From Sphingomonas sp. AP4-R1 (lineage in GTDB: Bacteria > Pseudomonadota > Alphaproteobacteria > Sphingomonadales > Sphingomonadaceae), in NCBI RefSeq assembly GCF_013113735.1, contig NZ_CP053346.1, forward strand, positions 5,160,001 to 5,224,000: a DNA stretch of 64,000 nt. The letters are read 5' to 3'. A program made the translations under genes and the position numbers. The notes under the pieces are model-generated. The model saw only the letters and a list, made by a program, of their open reading frames with translations, did no database searches and was not told the DNA's origin. Below, piece after piece: positions 44,389 to 53,562 of this stretch (position 1 is the first letter of the stretch; each line of letters begins with the position of its first letter).

Positions 44389-45939
44389 ATGACCATCCTC
44401 ATCCCAGTCTTGGGCGACCAGCTCTCGCATAGTCTCGCCTCGCTAAATGACGTCGAAAAGACCGGCGCGGTAGTGCTGTTTATGGAAGTGGCGGATGAGA
44501 CGACATACGTTCGTCATCACAAACGCAAGATTGCGCTGATCCTCTCGGCGATGCGGCATTTCGCCGAAGAGCTGCGTGGTGACGGATGGAGCGTGGATTA
44601 TATCCGGCTCGACGATGTCGGTAACTGCGGCAGCTTCACGGGCGAAGTTGGGCGAGCGGTCCAACGGCATGGTCCCTCCCTGATCCGCATTGTCGAGCCC
44701 GGCGAGTGGCGCGTGAAGACGATGATCGATGAATGGTCGAACCGCTTCGGCGTGCCGGTAGAGGTGCTTCCCGATACTCGCTTCGTGTGTGGCATTCTTG
44801 AGTTTCAGACTTGGGCGCAGGCACGCAACGATTTGATGATGGAATTCTTCTACCGCGAGATGCGCCGAAAGACCGGGCTGCTGATGACGGTCGATGGCAA
44901 GCCCGAGGGCGGGCAGTGGAACCTGGATAAGGAGAACCGCGCGCGTCCCAAGCATGGGCTCAATTATCCCGAACCGATGCACTTCGAGCCGGATGAAACG
45001 ACCCGCGACGTACTGGCGATGGTCGCGGAGCGCTTTGCCGAACATTTCGGGCGGCTGGAAAAGTTCGCGTTACCTGTCACTGCCGGGCAGGCGCACCGCG
45101 CGCTGAGGCATTTCGTCCGTACCGCACTTCCCGACTTCGGGACCTATCAAGACGCGATGGTGACGGGCCAGGATTGGCTTTATCACAGTTGGCTTAGCCC
45201 GGCCTTGAACCTTGGCCTGCTCACTCCATTGGAAGTGGCACAGGCCGCCGCCGACGCTTACGCGGCCGGTGAAGTGCCGCTCAATGCGGCGGAAGGCTTC
45301 ATCCGCCAAGTTATCGGCTGGCGGGAATATGTCCGCGGCTATTATTGGATGGAAATGCCGGAGGTCGCCGACGCGAATGCGCTTGAGGCGACCCGTCCGT
45401 TGCCTGAGTTCTACTGGACCGGCGAAACGGACATGTTGTGCATGGCGGAGGCGGTACGCAACACGCGCGATTATGGCTATGCTCATCACATCCAGCGACT
45501 GATGGTGCTGGGCAATTTCGCGATGCTCGCCGGCGTGCGGCCACAAGATCTCGCTGACTGGTTCCTGGTCGTCTATGCCGATGCCTATGATTGGGTCGAG
45601 TTGCCCAATGTGATCGGCATGAGCCAGCATGCCGATGGCGGACGGCTGGCGACCAAGCCCTATGCGGGCGGCGGCGCGTATATCAATCGCATGTCGGATC
45701 ATTGCGGTCGGTGTCGCTATGACGTGAAGCAGAAGACCGGACTCGAAGCCTGCCCATTCAACGCTCTTTATTGGGATTTCCTCGCGCGTCATGAGCGCCG
45801 GTTTCGTCGCAACCGACGCATGGTGCAGATGTACGCCAACTGGGACCGGATGCGGCCTGAGGCTCGCGCAGCCTATCGCGCCAGTGCGGCAAGATTCCTT
45901 GAGGGGCTCGAACCGGCGCGTGAAGGCTGGGCGCGATGA
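44389..45939 (+). CDS. phrB: FeS-type photolyase/cryptochrome (PhrB/CryPro group)
   Basis: A 516-residue member of the prokaryotic FeS-BCP photolyase group, which repair (6-4) photoproducts in light. The N-terminal antenna domain starts TILIPVLGDQLS. The FAD-binding C-terminal region has VIGWREYVRGYYW and GMSQHADGG. The cysteines of the iron-sulfur cluster are in SDHCGRCRYD and LEACPFN, plus one further upstream. ATG 44389 has GGAG eight bases upstream. With LOV and BLUF proteins nearby, it is the effector gene of the light-related region. Confidence 0.92.
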   Translation: MTILIPVLGDQLSHSLASLNDVEKTGAVVLFMEVADETTYVRHHKRKIALILSAMRHFAEELRGDGWSVDYIRLDDVGNCGSFTGEVGRAVQRHGPSLIRIVEPGEWRVKTMIDEWSNRFGVPVEVLPDTRFVCGILEFQTWAQARNDLMMEFFYREMRRKTGLLMTVDGKPEGGQWNLDKENRARPKHGLNYPEPMHFEPDETTRDVLAMVAERFAEHFGRLEKFALPVTAGQAHRALRHFVRTALPDFGTYQDAMVTGQDWLYHSWLSPALNLGLLTPLEVAQAAADAYAAGEVPLNAAEGFIRQVIGWREYVRGYYWMEMPEVADANALEATRPLPEFYWTGETDMLCMAEAVRNTRDYGYAHHIQRLMVLGNFAMLAGVRPQDLADWFLVVYADAYDWVELPNVIGMSQHADGGRLATKPYAGGGAYINRMSDHCGRCRYDVKQKTGLEACPFNALYWDFLARHERRFRRNRRMVQMYANWDRMRPEARAAYRASAARFLEGLEPAREGWAR

Positions 45940-46092
45940 CGACTGCCCGTCGAACAGCTAGGAACCAACCCCTCGCCACGACGAGCCCGCAGCTCGTTCG
46001 CGACCGTCTTACAACGGGGGCCGCTCGATAGGAGCCTATTACTGCGGGACGCGGCGGGTGCTGACGCTGTTGAGCTCGGCCAGCGTAAGCTC

Positions 46093-47121
46093 TCAACCGC
46101 CAGTAACGCTCATGTGCCGCCCTAAGGCCGGAGCCGCGCCACGGCCTCCTATGCGGAACATGTGACGTTCGGGCTTCGACAGCAACGCGCGGTCCAACGC
46201 TGCATCAACGGCCCTCCTGCCACCACTCCGTAGGACCGCCTTCAGGTCGATCCGATCATCATGTCCCAAACACATGTAAAGTCGCCCAGACGCGGTCAAC
46301 CGGACGCGATTGCAGCCATCACAGAAGTTGTTTGTGAGTGGAGTGATTAGTCCGAGGCGAGTACCCGTCTCCCGGACCCTTACGTAGCGCGCCGGCCCGC
46401 CCGTTCGATCCGCGATCGTCTCAAGCGTGAACCGCTCCGCCAGGCGCGCGCGGACGCCGTCGAGCGGGAGGTATCGATCCGTCCGATCTTCGTCGACAAC
46501 ACCGAGCGGCATAGTCTCGATCAGCGTCAGATCGAAGCCCTGATCCCCGCACCAGCGGATCATTGGCTCGATTTCGTTCTCATTCAGACCTTTAAGAGCG
46601 ACCATGTTGATCTTGATGGTCAGGCCCGCCGCTTTGGCGCCCGCGATTCCCCCCAAAACCTTGTCGAGCTCCCCGGTGCGAGTGATGAGGCGGAAGCGAT
46701 CGGCATCCAGACTGTCGAGACTGACGTTGACCCGACGCACGCCCGCCTCAGCCAAAAGGTCAGCGTGCTCCGCCAGCCGGGTCGCGTTCGTCGTCAGGGT
46801 GAGTTCGTCAAGCGTCCCTCCACCTAATTGGCGCCCAATGTGAAGAGCGAGGTCGTTAATCCCCCGCCGGACGAGAGGCTCGCCCCCAGTGAGGCGGATC
46901 CGCTTGACGCCACGGGCGACGAAGGCATCGGCGATGACCCCAAGCTCCTCGATCGTCAGCAGCTCACTGCGGGGCAGAAACGTCATCACCTCGCTCATGC
47001 AGTAGCGGCAGCGCAGGTCACATCGGTCCGTCACCGACAAGCGAAGGTAAGTGATGCGGCGACCGAAGCTGTCGACGAGCGGGGGACGCAACGCCTCTCG
47101 ATCAGATGCTAGTGTGTTCAT
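46093..47121 (-). CDS. moaA: GTP 3',8-cyclase MoaA (molybdenum cofactor biosynthesis)
   Basis: MoaA is a radical-SAM enzyme that starts molybdopterin synthesis. The 342-residue protein has the N-terminal cluster C34-x3-C38-x2-C41, the radical-SAM glycine motif RLTGGEPLVRRG, and the second cluster FCDGCNRVRL with a later Cys. The C-terminal GG end is present. ATG 47121 is used; the frame extends further upstream but that part is unlike MoaA. It is divergent from the molybdenum oxidoreductase genes and probably supports them; the other cofactor genes are not in the window. Confidence 0.93.
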   Translation of the reverse strand: MNTLASDREALRPPLVDSFGRRITYLRLSVTDRCDLRCRYCMSEVMTFLPRSELLTIEELGVIADAFVARGVKRIRLTGGEPLVRRGINDLALHIGRQLGGGTLDELTLTTNATRLAEHADLLAEAGVRRVNVSLDSLDADRFRLITRTGELDKVLGGIAGAKAAGLTIKINMVALKGLNENEIEPMIRWCGDQGFDLTLIETMPLGVVDEDRTDRYLPLDGVRARLAERFTLETIADRTGGPARYVRVRETGTRLGLITPLTNNFCDGCNRVRLTASGRLYMCLGHDDRIDLKAVLRSGGRRAVDAALDRALLSKPERHMFRIGGRGAAPALGRHMSVTGG

Positions 47122-47257
47122 CGGGTTCTCAACGCTCGACGGTCCCTTGCGGCGCATAAGAAAGGGAGCATAGCCAGGATATTTCCGCGGCTCACGCCGG
47201 CGGTTTGAACAGGAGGCGACATGCGGCGTTCTCGTTTGACGAACCGAGGGACGCGCC

Positions 47258-47809
47258 ATGCATTTCAAGATCAACGGTCAGACCTACGTGGCCGATGTCG
47301 ACATTCGCACATCGATCCTAGACCTTTGCCGGGAGCATCTCGGCCTGACCGGTGCCAAGAAAGGCTGCGACCACGGCCAGTGCGGAGCGTGCACCGTGCT
47401 GATCGACGGCCGGCGGGTTAACAGCTGTCTTACCCTGGCGGTAATGCACCAGGACGACGAGATCACGACGATCGAAGGCCTCGGGCAGATTGGCGACCTG
47501 CATCCGTTGCAGGAAGCGTTCGTGCGTCATGATGGATATCAGTGCGGTTACTGCACACCGGGCCAGATCTGCTCTGCCGTCGGTATGCTCGACGAGGTCG
47601 CCAAGGGCTGGCCCAGTCATGTATCCTCAGATCTGGCTGCCCCTTTGTTTGACGACGCCGAAATCTCCGAGCGTATGAGCGGCAACCTCTGTCGCTGCGC
47701 CGCCTATCCCAACATCGTCGATGCGATCCGCGAAGTCGCTCAGGCGGCGCCGGAGGACCGAACGGCTGATGAGAAGGACGCCGCGATGATCAAGGAGGTG
47801 ATGGCATGA
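47258..47809 (+). CDS. paoA: Aldehyde oxidoreductase, 2Fe-2S subunit
   Basis: A 183-residue subunit with two [2Fe-2S] domains. The plant-type cluster is in KKGCDHGQCGACTVL, and the helical cluster in QCGYCTPGQICSA plus NLCRCAAYP. Compared with E. coli PaoA it lacks the N-terminal Tat signal, so this enzyme is probably cytoplasmic. GAGGGA precedes ATG 47258. The stop overlaps the start of the FAD subunit gene (ATGA). Confidence 0.9.
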   Translation: MHFKINGQTYVADVDIRTSILDLCREHLGLTGAKKGCDHGQCGACTVLIDGRRVNSCLTLAVMHQDDEITTIEGLGQIGDLHPLQEAFVRHDGYQCGYCTPGQICSAVGMLDEVAKGWPSHVSSDLAAPLFDDAEISERMSGNLCRCAAYPNIVDAIREVAQAAPEDRTADEKDAAMIKEVMA

Positions 47810-48786
47810 AGACCTTCACCTACGAGAAAGCGGATACGCCTGAAGCGGCCATCCGCGACATCGATACAGATCAAGCCTCCTTCATCGCCGGTGGCACCAA
47901 TCTGCTCGACCTGATGAAGCTGCAGGTCGAAACTCCGGGCAAGCTGGTCGACATCAGCAGGCTGGATCTTGCAAGCATCGAGGACTCGGGAGACGGCGGC
48001 CTGCTTATCGGTGCGATGGTTCGAAACAGTGATCTCGCTGCAGATCCGCGCATCATTGAGAAGTACGAAGTCCTGAGCCGCGCATTGCTGGCTGGCGCTT
48101 CCGGTCAGCTGCGCAACAAGGCCTCGACCGGCGGCAATCTGCTGCAGCGAACGCGATGCTACTATTTCTACAACCTCGCCTCCCGATGTAACAAGCGCTC
48201 GCCGGGGAGTGGGTGCGATGCCATCGGCGGTACCAACCGTATCCTCGCTGTGCTCGGCACGAGCGAACATTGCATCGCTACGCATCCAAGCGACATGGCG
48301 GTGGCGATGCGCGCCCTGAACGCGACCGTCGTCACGCTGAGAGCTGATGGCGACCGTCGTCGGATTCCAATCCACAATTTCTACCGCCTGCCCGGCGATA
48401 CCCCGCACATCGAGACAGTGCTCGAGCGAGGCGAACTCATCACGCACATCGCCCTGCCGAAGCCCATGAGCGGCAGACAGTCGTATCGCAAAGTCCGCGA
48501 CCGCGCCTCCTACGCGTTCGCGCTCGTCTCTGTCGCCGGCATCGTCGGGATGGAGGATGGCAGGATTGCAAACGTATCGCTCGCGTTCGGTGGTCTGGGG
48601 CCCATGCCGTGGCGTGACCCTGCCGTCGAGGCTGCGTTGATCGGACAGGTCCCTAATATGGAGGCCTTTGCCGCCGCCGCTGACGCCCTCGTCGCTGATG
48701 CCAAAGGACATGGCTCCAACGACTTCAAAATACCCTTGGCACGCCGCACTCTGATCGCGGTCTTGCGTGATCTGACGGGAGCATGA
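47806..48786 (+). CDS. paoB: Aldehyde oxidoreductase, FAD subunit
   Basis: A 326-residue FAD subunit of the xanthine-oxidase family: FIAGGTNLLDLMKLQ is the first FAD motif, followed by ASGQLRNKASTGGNLLQRTRC and a C-terminal CO-dehydrogenase-type domain. The Cys-rich insert (NLASRCNKRSPGSGCDAI) is that of PaoB-type subunits, which carry an extra cluster. It overlaps both neighbours by four bases. Confidence 0.9.
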   Translation: MKTFTYEKADTPEAAIRDIDTDQASFIAGGTNLLDLMKLQVETPGKLVDISRLDLASIEDSGDGGLLIGAMVRNSDLAADPRIIEKYEVLSRALLAGASGQLRNKASTGGNLLQRTRCYYFYNLASRCNKRSPGSGCDAIGGTNRILAVLGTSEHCIATHPSDMAVAMRALNATVVTLRADGDRRRIPIHNFYRLPGDTPHIETVLERGELITHIALPKPMSGRQSYRKVRDRASYAFALVSVAGIVGMEDGRIANVSLAFGGLGPMPWRDPAVEAALIGQVPNMEAFAAAADALVADAKGHGSNDFKIPLARRTLIAVLRDLTGA

Positions 48787-51023
48787 GCATGTTCGGCCTC
48801 GGTACCACCAACAGCTTGACCATGGACAAGCCCCACCCGTTCAGCCTGCTCGATACTGGCGTGCAGGGTGCGATAAGCCGGCCTTTCGACCGCATCGATG
48901 GCCCGAAGAAGGTTTCAGGCGCGGCCACTTATGCGGCCGAATACGAGTTCGACAATCTCGCTTACGGCTTTCTTGTCAGTGCGCGGATCGGTGCCGGCAA
49001 AGTCGTCTCGATCGACGCCGACGCCGTGCGCTCCCTCCCCGGCATCATTGACGTGGTCTGGGATTTCGACCGCTTCATCCGCGTCGCGGGCCAGGGAGGA
49101 GACACCAAGGCGCCGACGCAGGGTGTCCAGGAGATTACCTTTTTTGGAGAGATCGTCGCAATTGTCGTCGCAGAAAGCTACGAAGCCGCCCGGGACGCGG
49201 CGTTGCAGCTTCCCGTCACATACGAGCGTGATCAAGGCGTCTTCGACCAGATGGCCAACCGGGACGAGGCCTACACGCCGCCGGACGCCGCCACGCCCGG
49301 CCGTTTCGCAAAGGGCGATGTCGGTGAGGCAGTGGCGCAAGCGCCCGTTGCGATCGACGTGACCTATAAGACGCCGAGCCAGAACTCAGCGGCGATGGAG
49401 CCCCATGCATCGACGGCGGTGTGGGAGGAAGACGGTTCGCTGACGCTCTATGGTGCCTACCAGATGCCAACCTCGGACGCATCACAGCTCGCCAAATCGC
49501 TGGGCCTGTCCGCCAGGAAAGTCCGCATCATCTCGCGCTACATCGGCGGCGGCTTCGGGTCGAAGCTCGGTATCGCGCCGGAGAGCGTGGCAGCGGCGAT
49601 CGCGGCGAAGCAGGTCGGCCGGCCAGTGAAGGCGGTAATGGCCCGCCAGCAAGTCTTCGAGGCCACGGTGCGCCGCTCCAACACCGAGCAGCGGCTTCGG
49701 CTCGCGGCAAATGCCGACGGTCGGCTCACGGCAATCGCTCAGGAAAGCTACGTCTCGAACCAGCCCGGCGAGGACTATTTCGAGCCCGTCGGCATCGGCA
49801 CGCACATGATCTATGCCGGCGAGAACCGCCTGATCAGCCATCTGCAGATCCCTGTGAACTATGTCCTTTCCGGCTCGATGCGCGCCCCCGGCGAAGCAGT
49901 CGGTATGATCGGCCTCGAATGCGCCATGGACGAGCTTGCGGAGAAGCTCCGCATGGACCCGATCGCGCTTCGCAAAGTCAATGATACCTCGGCTGATCCG
50001 GAGAAAGGCGTTCCCTTCTCCTCGCGCAGCCTCACATCCGCCCTCGATGAGGGGGCGCGCCGGTTTGGCTGGAATATGCGTGGTGAGCCTGGGGCGCGGC
50101 GCGAGGGAGAGTGGCTTGTCGGGATCGGCATGGCGGCGGCCGTGCGCGGCAATATGCTGATGGAATCTTCGGCCAAGGTTGAGATACATCCTGACGGATC
50201 GGCCACGGTGTGCTCCGCGATGACCGACATCGGGACGGGCAGCTATACGATTCTCGCACAGATCGCCTCGGAAATCCTCGGCATTCCCGTCCCACATATT
50301 ACCCTGGCACTTGGCGACACGAACGCGCCGCCGGCCGCCGGCTCAGGCGGCTCGTGGGGTGCGGGCTCGTCGGGCTCGGCCGTCTACCTTGCTTGCGAGA
50401 TGCTCAAGGACGACCTTGCGAAAGCCATGGGTGTGACCGCAGACGTTCTTACGCTGAAGGACGGCATGGCGATCGGCGCCAACAGATCCGTAGCCATTGG
50501 CGAGCTTGCCGGCAAAGGCCTGGAAGCGATCGGCCACATCAAACCTGGCAAGCAGGAAAAGGAAACGACGCAGGCGTCCTTCGGCGCGCATTTCGTCGAA
50601 GTGGGTGTGAACGTCGTGACCGGCGAGATCAGGGTCCGCCGCATGCTCGGGGTGTTTGCCGCTGGCCGGGTGCTCAATGCCAAGACCGCGCGATCACAGT
50701 GCCTCGGCGGAATGACCTTCGGCATCGGTGCGGCCCTGACGGAGGAGCTGTATCACGACATTCGTGACGGCAAGATCGTGAACCGCGATCTGGCGGAGTA
50801 TCATGTGCCGGTGAACGCGGACGTGCCGCAACTCGAGGTTCATTTCCTCCAAGAGCGCGACATCCACGCAAATCCGATCCACGCAAAGGGCATCGGCGAA
50901 CTCGGCATTTCTGGCGCGGCAGCAGCGGTCGCCAACGCCGTCTACAACGCGACAGGGGTCCGTGTGCGCGAGTTTCCCATCACGTTGGACAAGTTGCTTC
51001 CCGGACTACCCGCCCTCGAGTGA
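48783..51023 (+). CDS. paoC: Aldehyde oxidoreductase, molybdenum cofactor subunit
   Basis: A 746-residue molybdopterin-binding subunit. The N-terminal aldehyde oxidase hammerhead domain starts near residue 25 (DRIDGPKKVSGAATYAAEY). GGGFGSKLGI is the cofactor-binding loop, and the base-catalyst Glu lies in KGIGELGISG. The three subunits would form a cytoplasmic enzyme that oxidises aldehydes to acids; the true substrate is unknown. No PaoD-type chaperone gene is seen nearby. Confidence 0.9.
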   Translation: MSMFGLGTTNSLTMDKPHPFSLLDTGVQGAISRPFDRIDGPKKVSGAATYAAEYEFDNLAYGFLVSARIGAGKVVSIDADAVRSLPGIIDVVWDFDRFIRVAGQGGDTKAPTQGVQEITFFGEIVAIVVAESYEAARDAALQLPVTYERDQGVFDQMANRDEAYTPPDAATPGRFAKGDVGEAVAQAPVAIDVTYKTPSQNSAAMEPHASTAVWEEDGSLTLYGAYQMPTSDASQLAKSLGLSARKVRIISRYIGGGFGSKLGIAPESVAAAIAAKQVGRPVKAVMARQQVFEATVRRSNTEQRLRLAANADGRLTAIAQESYVSNQPGEDYFEPVGIGTHMIYAGENRLISHLQIPVNYVLSGSMRAPGEAVGMIGLECAMDELAEKLRMDPIALRKVNDTSADPEKGVPFSSRSLTSALDEGARRFGWNMRGEPGARREGEWLVGIGMAAAVRGNMLMESSAKVEIHPDGSATVCSAMTDIGTGSYTILAQIASEILGIPVPHITLALGDTNAPPAAGSGGSWGAGSSGSAVYLACEMLKDDLAKAMGVTADVLTLKDGMAIGANRSVAIGELAGKGLEAIGHIKPGKQEKETTQASFGAHFVEVGVNVVTGEIRVRRMLGVFAAGRVLNAKTARSQCLGGMTFGIGAALTEELYHDIRDGKIVNRDLAEYHVPVNADVPQLEVHFLQERDIHANPIHAKGIGELGISGAAAAVANAVYNATGVRVREFPITLDKLLPGLPALE

Positions 51024-51454
51024 TGCTTGAGGTGGGCCGCTTATGGCGTTCCGAGTGTCGGGGTTGCCAATGCTGACCCACCTCATTGCACCGCGGCTGT
51101 CACGATAGCGGCTTGGATGAGTGACATAAGCTTCCGACCCCGGGGCAGTTTGGGCGTTGTTCGACGGCATTGGCGCGGATGACTGCTTCTGCGGAGATGT
51201 GCCGGTTCTCACCATGAGCATCCGTTCGGCGGCCTTGCACCATCTGCCGCTCGACTTGTCAGTCGTGACGGCCAAGCATCTCCCCGTTCAGCTCGTTCTA
51301 ATCGGCCGGTCTGAAGAGCGGAAGACAATAGCGGTATGGGAAACCTTCGGTCCGCCTTTCGTTACTTATTAAAAGCAGCAGGAAGCAGATAATCGGCTGA
51401 GAGCAGAATCTGCCCAGCGCGGGTGGCTAAAGCGCTGTCGGCGAGGAGTGACCG
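51024..51454. other. Intergenic, possible promoter for the small gene at 51455
   Basis: No gene is supported in this stretch. At 51339-51363, GGAAA, 16 bases and CGTT form a one-mismatch EcfG-type promoter reading toward the small gene at 51455, 92 bases downstream. A minus-strand frame at 51362-51619 lies across the small gene and looks like its shadow. Confidence 0.4.
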
Positions 51455-51622
51455 ATGACTGTCAAGGAAACGACACTGCGGGAGCGAAAGACCTTGCAGA
51501 TCGATGTCATCCGACACGCCTTGCACACAAATTCCCCGGACGATGATCAATTCTGCTTTAGACCGGACATTGCCCAGCTGCTCCGGGAGATCGACGCGCG
51601 CGATCAAAAATCGTCTCAATAG
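51455..51622 (+). CDS. Small hypothetical protein
   Basis: A 55-residue, charged protein (MTVKETTLRERKTLQIDVIR ... DIAQLLREIDARDQKSS). GAGGAG lies six bases before the ATG, an almost ideal ribosome binding site, which is why I accept it despite its size. I do not recognise the family. It may be driven by the near-EcfG sequence 92 bases upstream. Confidence 0.6.
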   Translation: MTVKETTLRERKTLQIDVIRHALHTNSPDDDQFCFRPDIAQLLREIDARDQKSSQ

Positions 51623-51636
51623 TAAAGCCTATGCAC

Positions 51637-51849
51637 TTAGGGCCGCCGCATGAACCGCAATACATTGACACCCTCAGATTTAAACATGTCCGCCTCTAGC
51701 TTATCCGCTTCGCGGTCTATCGCACTGGCCTCGTCTTGAGCTAGCCATGCATCGTCCATGGACGCAAAGTCGAGCGCGACCCGGCGATGCCTCTCGGCCC
51801 GGCGGCGCAGCCGGTCTATCTCCTGTCGTATCGCGGCCTGCTCAGGCAT
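51637..51849 (-). CDS. Small helical hypothetical protein
   Basis: A 70-residue protein (AAIRQEIDRLRRRAERHRRV ... ASAIDREADKLEADMFKSEG), entirely helical and rich in Arg and Glu, perhaps a coiled coil. GGAGACGAG precedes ATG 51849. It is convergent with the small gene at 51455. No family is recognised; its residues resemble small accessory proteins of integrative elements. Confidence 0.55.
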   Translation of the reverse strand: MPEQAAIRQEIDRLRRRAERHRRVALDFASMDDAWLAQDEASAIDREADKLEADMFKSEGVNVLRFMRRP

Positions 51850-51877
51850 GGCTCGTCTCCAGCATCGGCAGTACACC

Positions 51878-51898
51878 GAACTAACGCTATGTTAGTTC
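51878..51898. repeat. Perfect inverted repeat, operator-like
   Basis: GAACTAAC and GTTAGTTC, eight bases each, separated by GCTAT. It lies just upstream of the small minus-strand gene and before the DUF6771-type gene, so it could be an operator for either. It has no T run, so a terminator is less likely. Confidence 0.5.
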
Positions 51899-52009
51899 CG
51901 AATTGAGATGATTGATCCGCTCGCCTGTGCACGTTGGTCGGCAAGCCGTTCGGCGCGCAGGCGTGCAAGACATCTGGTCATTTCGTTCTCTTTGTGTTCT
52001 CATGCGGGC

Positions 52010-52216
52010 ATGCAACGACTCACCGCGCCCGCTATTGCCTCCATGCTCCTGACAGCACCTACATGGGCTCGCTTAGGTCTCTCGGTGCGCGATGAGCGCC
52101 TCCGCGAACGGGCCGCCGACGCGATGGCCGCGAGGATCGTGCAGGGCCTTGAGGGCATTGCTGAACCTGACCCGCGTCAACTCGTCCTGCATCTGGACGG
52201 GCAGGTTGGAAGATAG
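52010..52216 (+). CDS. DUF6771-like small protein
   Basis: A 68-residue protein (APAIASMLLTAPTWARLGLS, then VRDERLRERAADAMAARIVQ), matching the pattern I know as DUF6771, a sphingomonad family found near integrative elements. Function unknown. ATG 52010 is chosen within a longer frame because upstream codons do not resemble protein. It directly precedes the YozE-like gene. Confidence 0.6.
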   Translation: MQRLTAPAIASMLLTAPTWARLGLSVRDERLRERAADAMAARIVQGLEGIAEPDPRQLVLHLDGQVGR

Positions 52217-52223
52217 TTGGCTC

Positions 52224-52670
52224 ATGGCTACGGCTGCGAAGCGCTATGACGCGGCAACAAATGCTCAGTTTCGCTTGGAATTGCCGAGTGGACCCGAGCT
52301 GCCTGAAGGCAAGTTTCCGCGCGCTGGCGGCCGAGTAAAGCGGCTTCCCGTTGTGCCGGTCGAACCTGTCGAGCAATTGGAGCTTCGGCCAATCCCGACG
52401 CCGCCCGAACCCGCCCCGACGCCCCCTGAGCCCGTGGCACAAGGTGTCCAGGCCGAGCCGTTCGCGCGGTGGCTGATCGAGCAGAAGGCGCGACGCGATT
52501 GGATCGCGGAGCTAGCGAAAGCCGCTGCGGCCGATCGGGGATTCCCCAAGAACGGCTCTCCGGACGATGTGCGGAAACGCTTGCAGGCCCTTGGGGCGGA
52601 CGGCGACGCCTTCGAGCAGGTCGACGATGCAGAGTTGGCGTGGATGGCCGCGCAGGAGGAAGTCGCATGA
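52224..52670 (+). CDS. YozE-like SAM-domain protein
   Basis: A 148-residue protein. A proline-rich part (VPVEPVEQLELRPIPTPPEP) spans about 42-75. The C-terminal half (FARWLIEQKARRDWIAELAK ... RKRLQALGADGDAFEQVDDA) is a YozE-like sterile-alpha-motif-type domain, known mainly by structure. Its partner is unknown. The stop overlaps the next gene by ATGA. Confidence 0.7.
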   Translation: MATAAKRYDAATNAQFRLELPSGPELPEGKFPRAGGRVKRLPVVPVEPVEQLELRPIPTPPEPAPTPPEPVAQGVQAEPFARWLIEQKARRDWIAELAKAAAADRGFPKNGSPDDVRKRLQALGADGDAFEQVDDAELAWMAAQEEVA

Positions 52671-52939
52671 GCGAACAGATTGACGACGGCGGCATGGTGA
52701 CCGTCGAGTGGCCTGCGTTCGACCTAGGCCAACTCGATTGGTGGCCGATGGACCGCTATTCCCCAGAGGCGACCTTGCGGCCCGTGGTGCAGGATGCGGA
52801 CGGCAAAACGTGGCTGGTCGAGCAGGATGAGCGCGGGGATTGGCGCGAGTTCCTAGACGGGGAATTGTTGTCCAAGGTCTTACCGGTGCGCTGGGCGGTA
52901 CCTACCGCTGAAATCGTTCAAGCCTTGGCCTTTGGATGA
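52667..52939 (+). CDS. Hypothetical protein
   Basis: A 90-residue acidic protein (MSEQIDDGGMVTVEWPAFDL ... WLVEQDERGDWREFLDGELL). I do not recognise it. It is translationally coupled to the YozE-like gene with AGGAGG upstream, so it is a real gene and probably acts with its neighbour. Confidence 0.65.
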   Translation: MSEQIDDGGMVTVEWPAFDLGQLDWWPMDRYSPEATLRPVVQDADGKTWLVEQDERGDWREFLDGELLSKVLPVRWAVPTAEIVQALAFG

Positions 52940-53159
52940 CGTCCGGAGCGGCAGTCCCGGACCTAGGAGGCAATATCGAAGTGTTGGCGGTCATGGGTTT
53001 GGCCAGTTCGTGAAAGGCCGCCATTTGTACCCGGCGTGCTTTCCACGTTCTCCCAATCAGGCGTTTGGAACCGCGGAACGTGCTTGGTGTCCTCGCTAGG
53101 AACCTGCCACCGGTCGAGGCGGGCTGCGGAGCGACACTCCCGATTGCGCCGATCTTGAG

Positions 53160-53360
53160 TTAATGGGCCGCCCCGCTCCCGCCCTGACGAATCTGGCGCT
53201 CCACCCGGCCTATCATAAAGCCATCCATCCAGGCGCCACGCAGCTGGGGTTCGGTTTTGGGAAAGGGACAGGCCGTCTCCTTCTCGCCGAGATCCAAGCC
53301 CGATAACCGTCCATCAGCAAACGCGGTACGGACGCGGATGAGGTCGCTGACATTGTCCAC
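53160..53360 (-). CDS. Rmf-like small protein
   Basis: A 66-residue protein with ACPFPKTEPQLRGAWMDGFM, the pattern of ribosome-modulation-factor-like (Rmf/CrpP) proteins. In E. coli Rmf pauses ribosomes under stress; here the family match is only by pattern and the role may differ. GGAG lies seven bases before ATG 53360. It stands alone on the minus strand. Confidence 0.65.
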   Translation of the reverse strand: MDNVSDLIRVRTAFADGRLSGLDLGEKETACPFPKTEPQLRGAWMDGFMIGRVERQIRQGGSGAAH

Positions 53361-53562
53361 TCCGGTCCCATAGCACCAGAAAAGCTAAAGCCGCGTTACG
53401 CGAACCGGGGCTCTGATGGATGCTTCGGCCTGTGCCATGGAGACCGCACACCGCGACGGTCAAGCGTGGGTTTCCTGTCATGCACCAAGCTTTGCCGGAG
53501 GCCGGCCCATCCTTGCTGCTGAGCAACGGATCGGGCTCGGCACCCGTTCGAGACCTCAAGCC

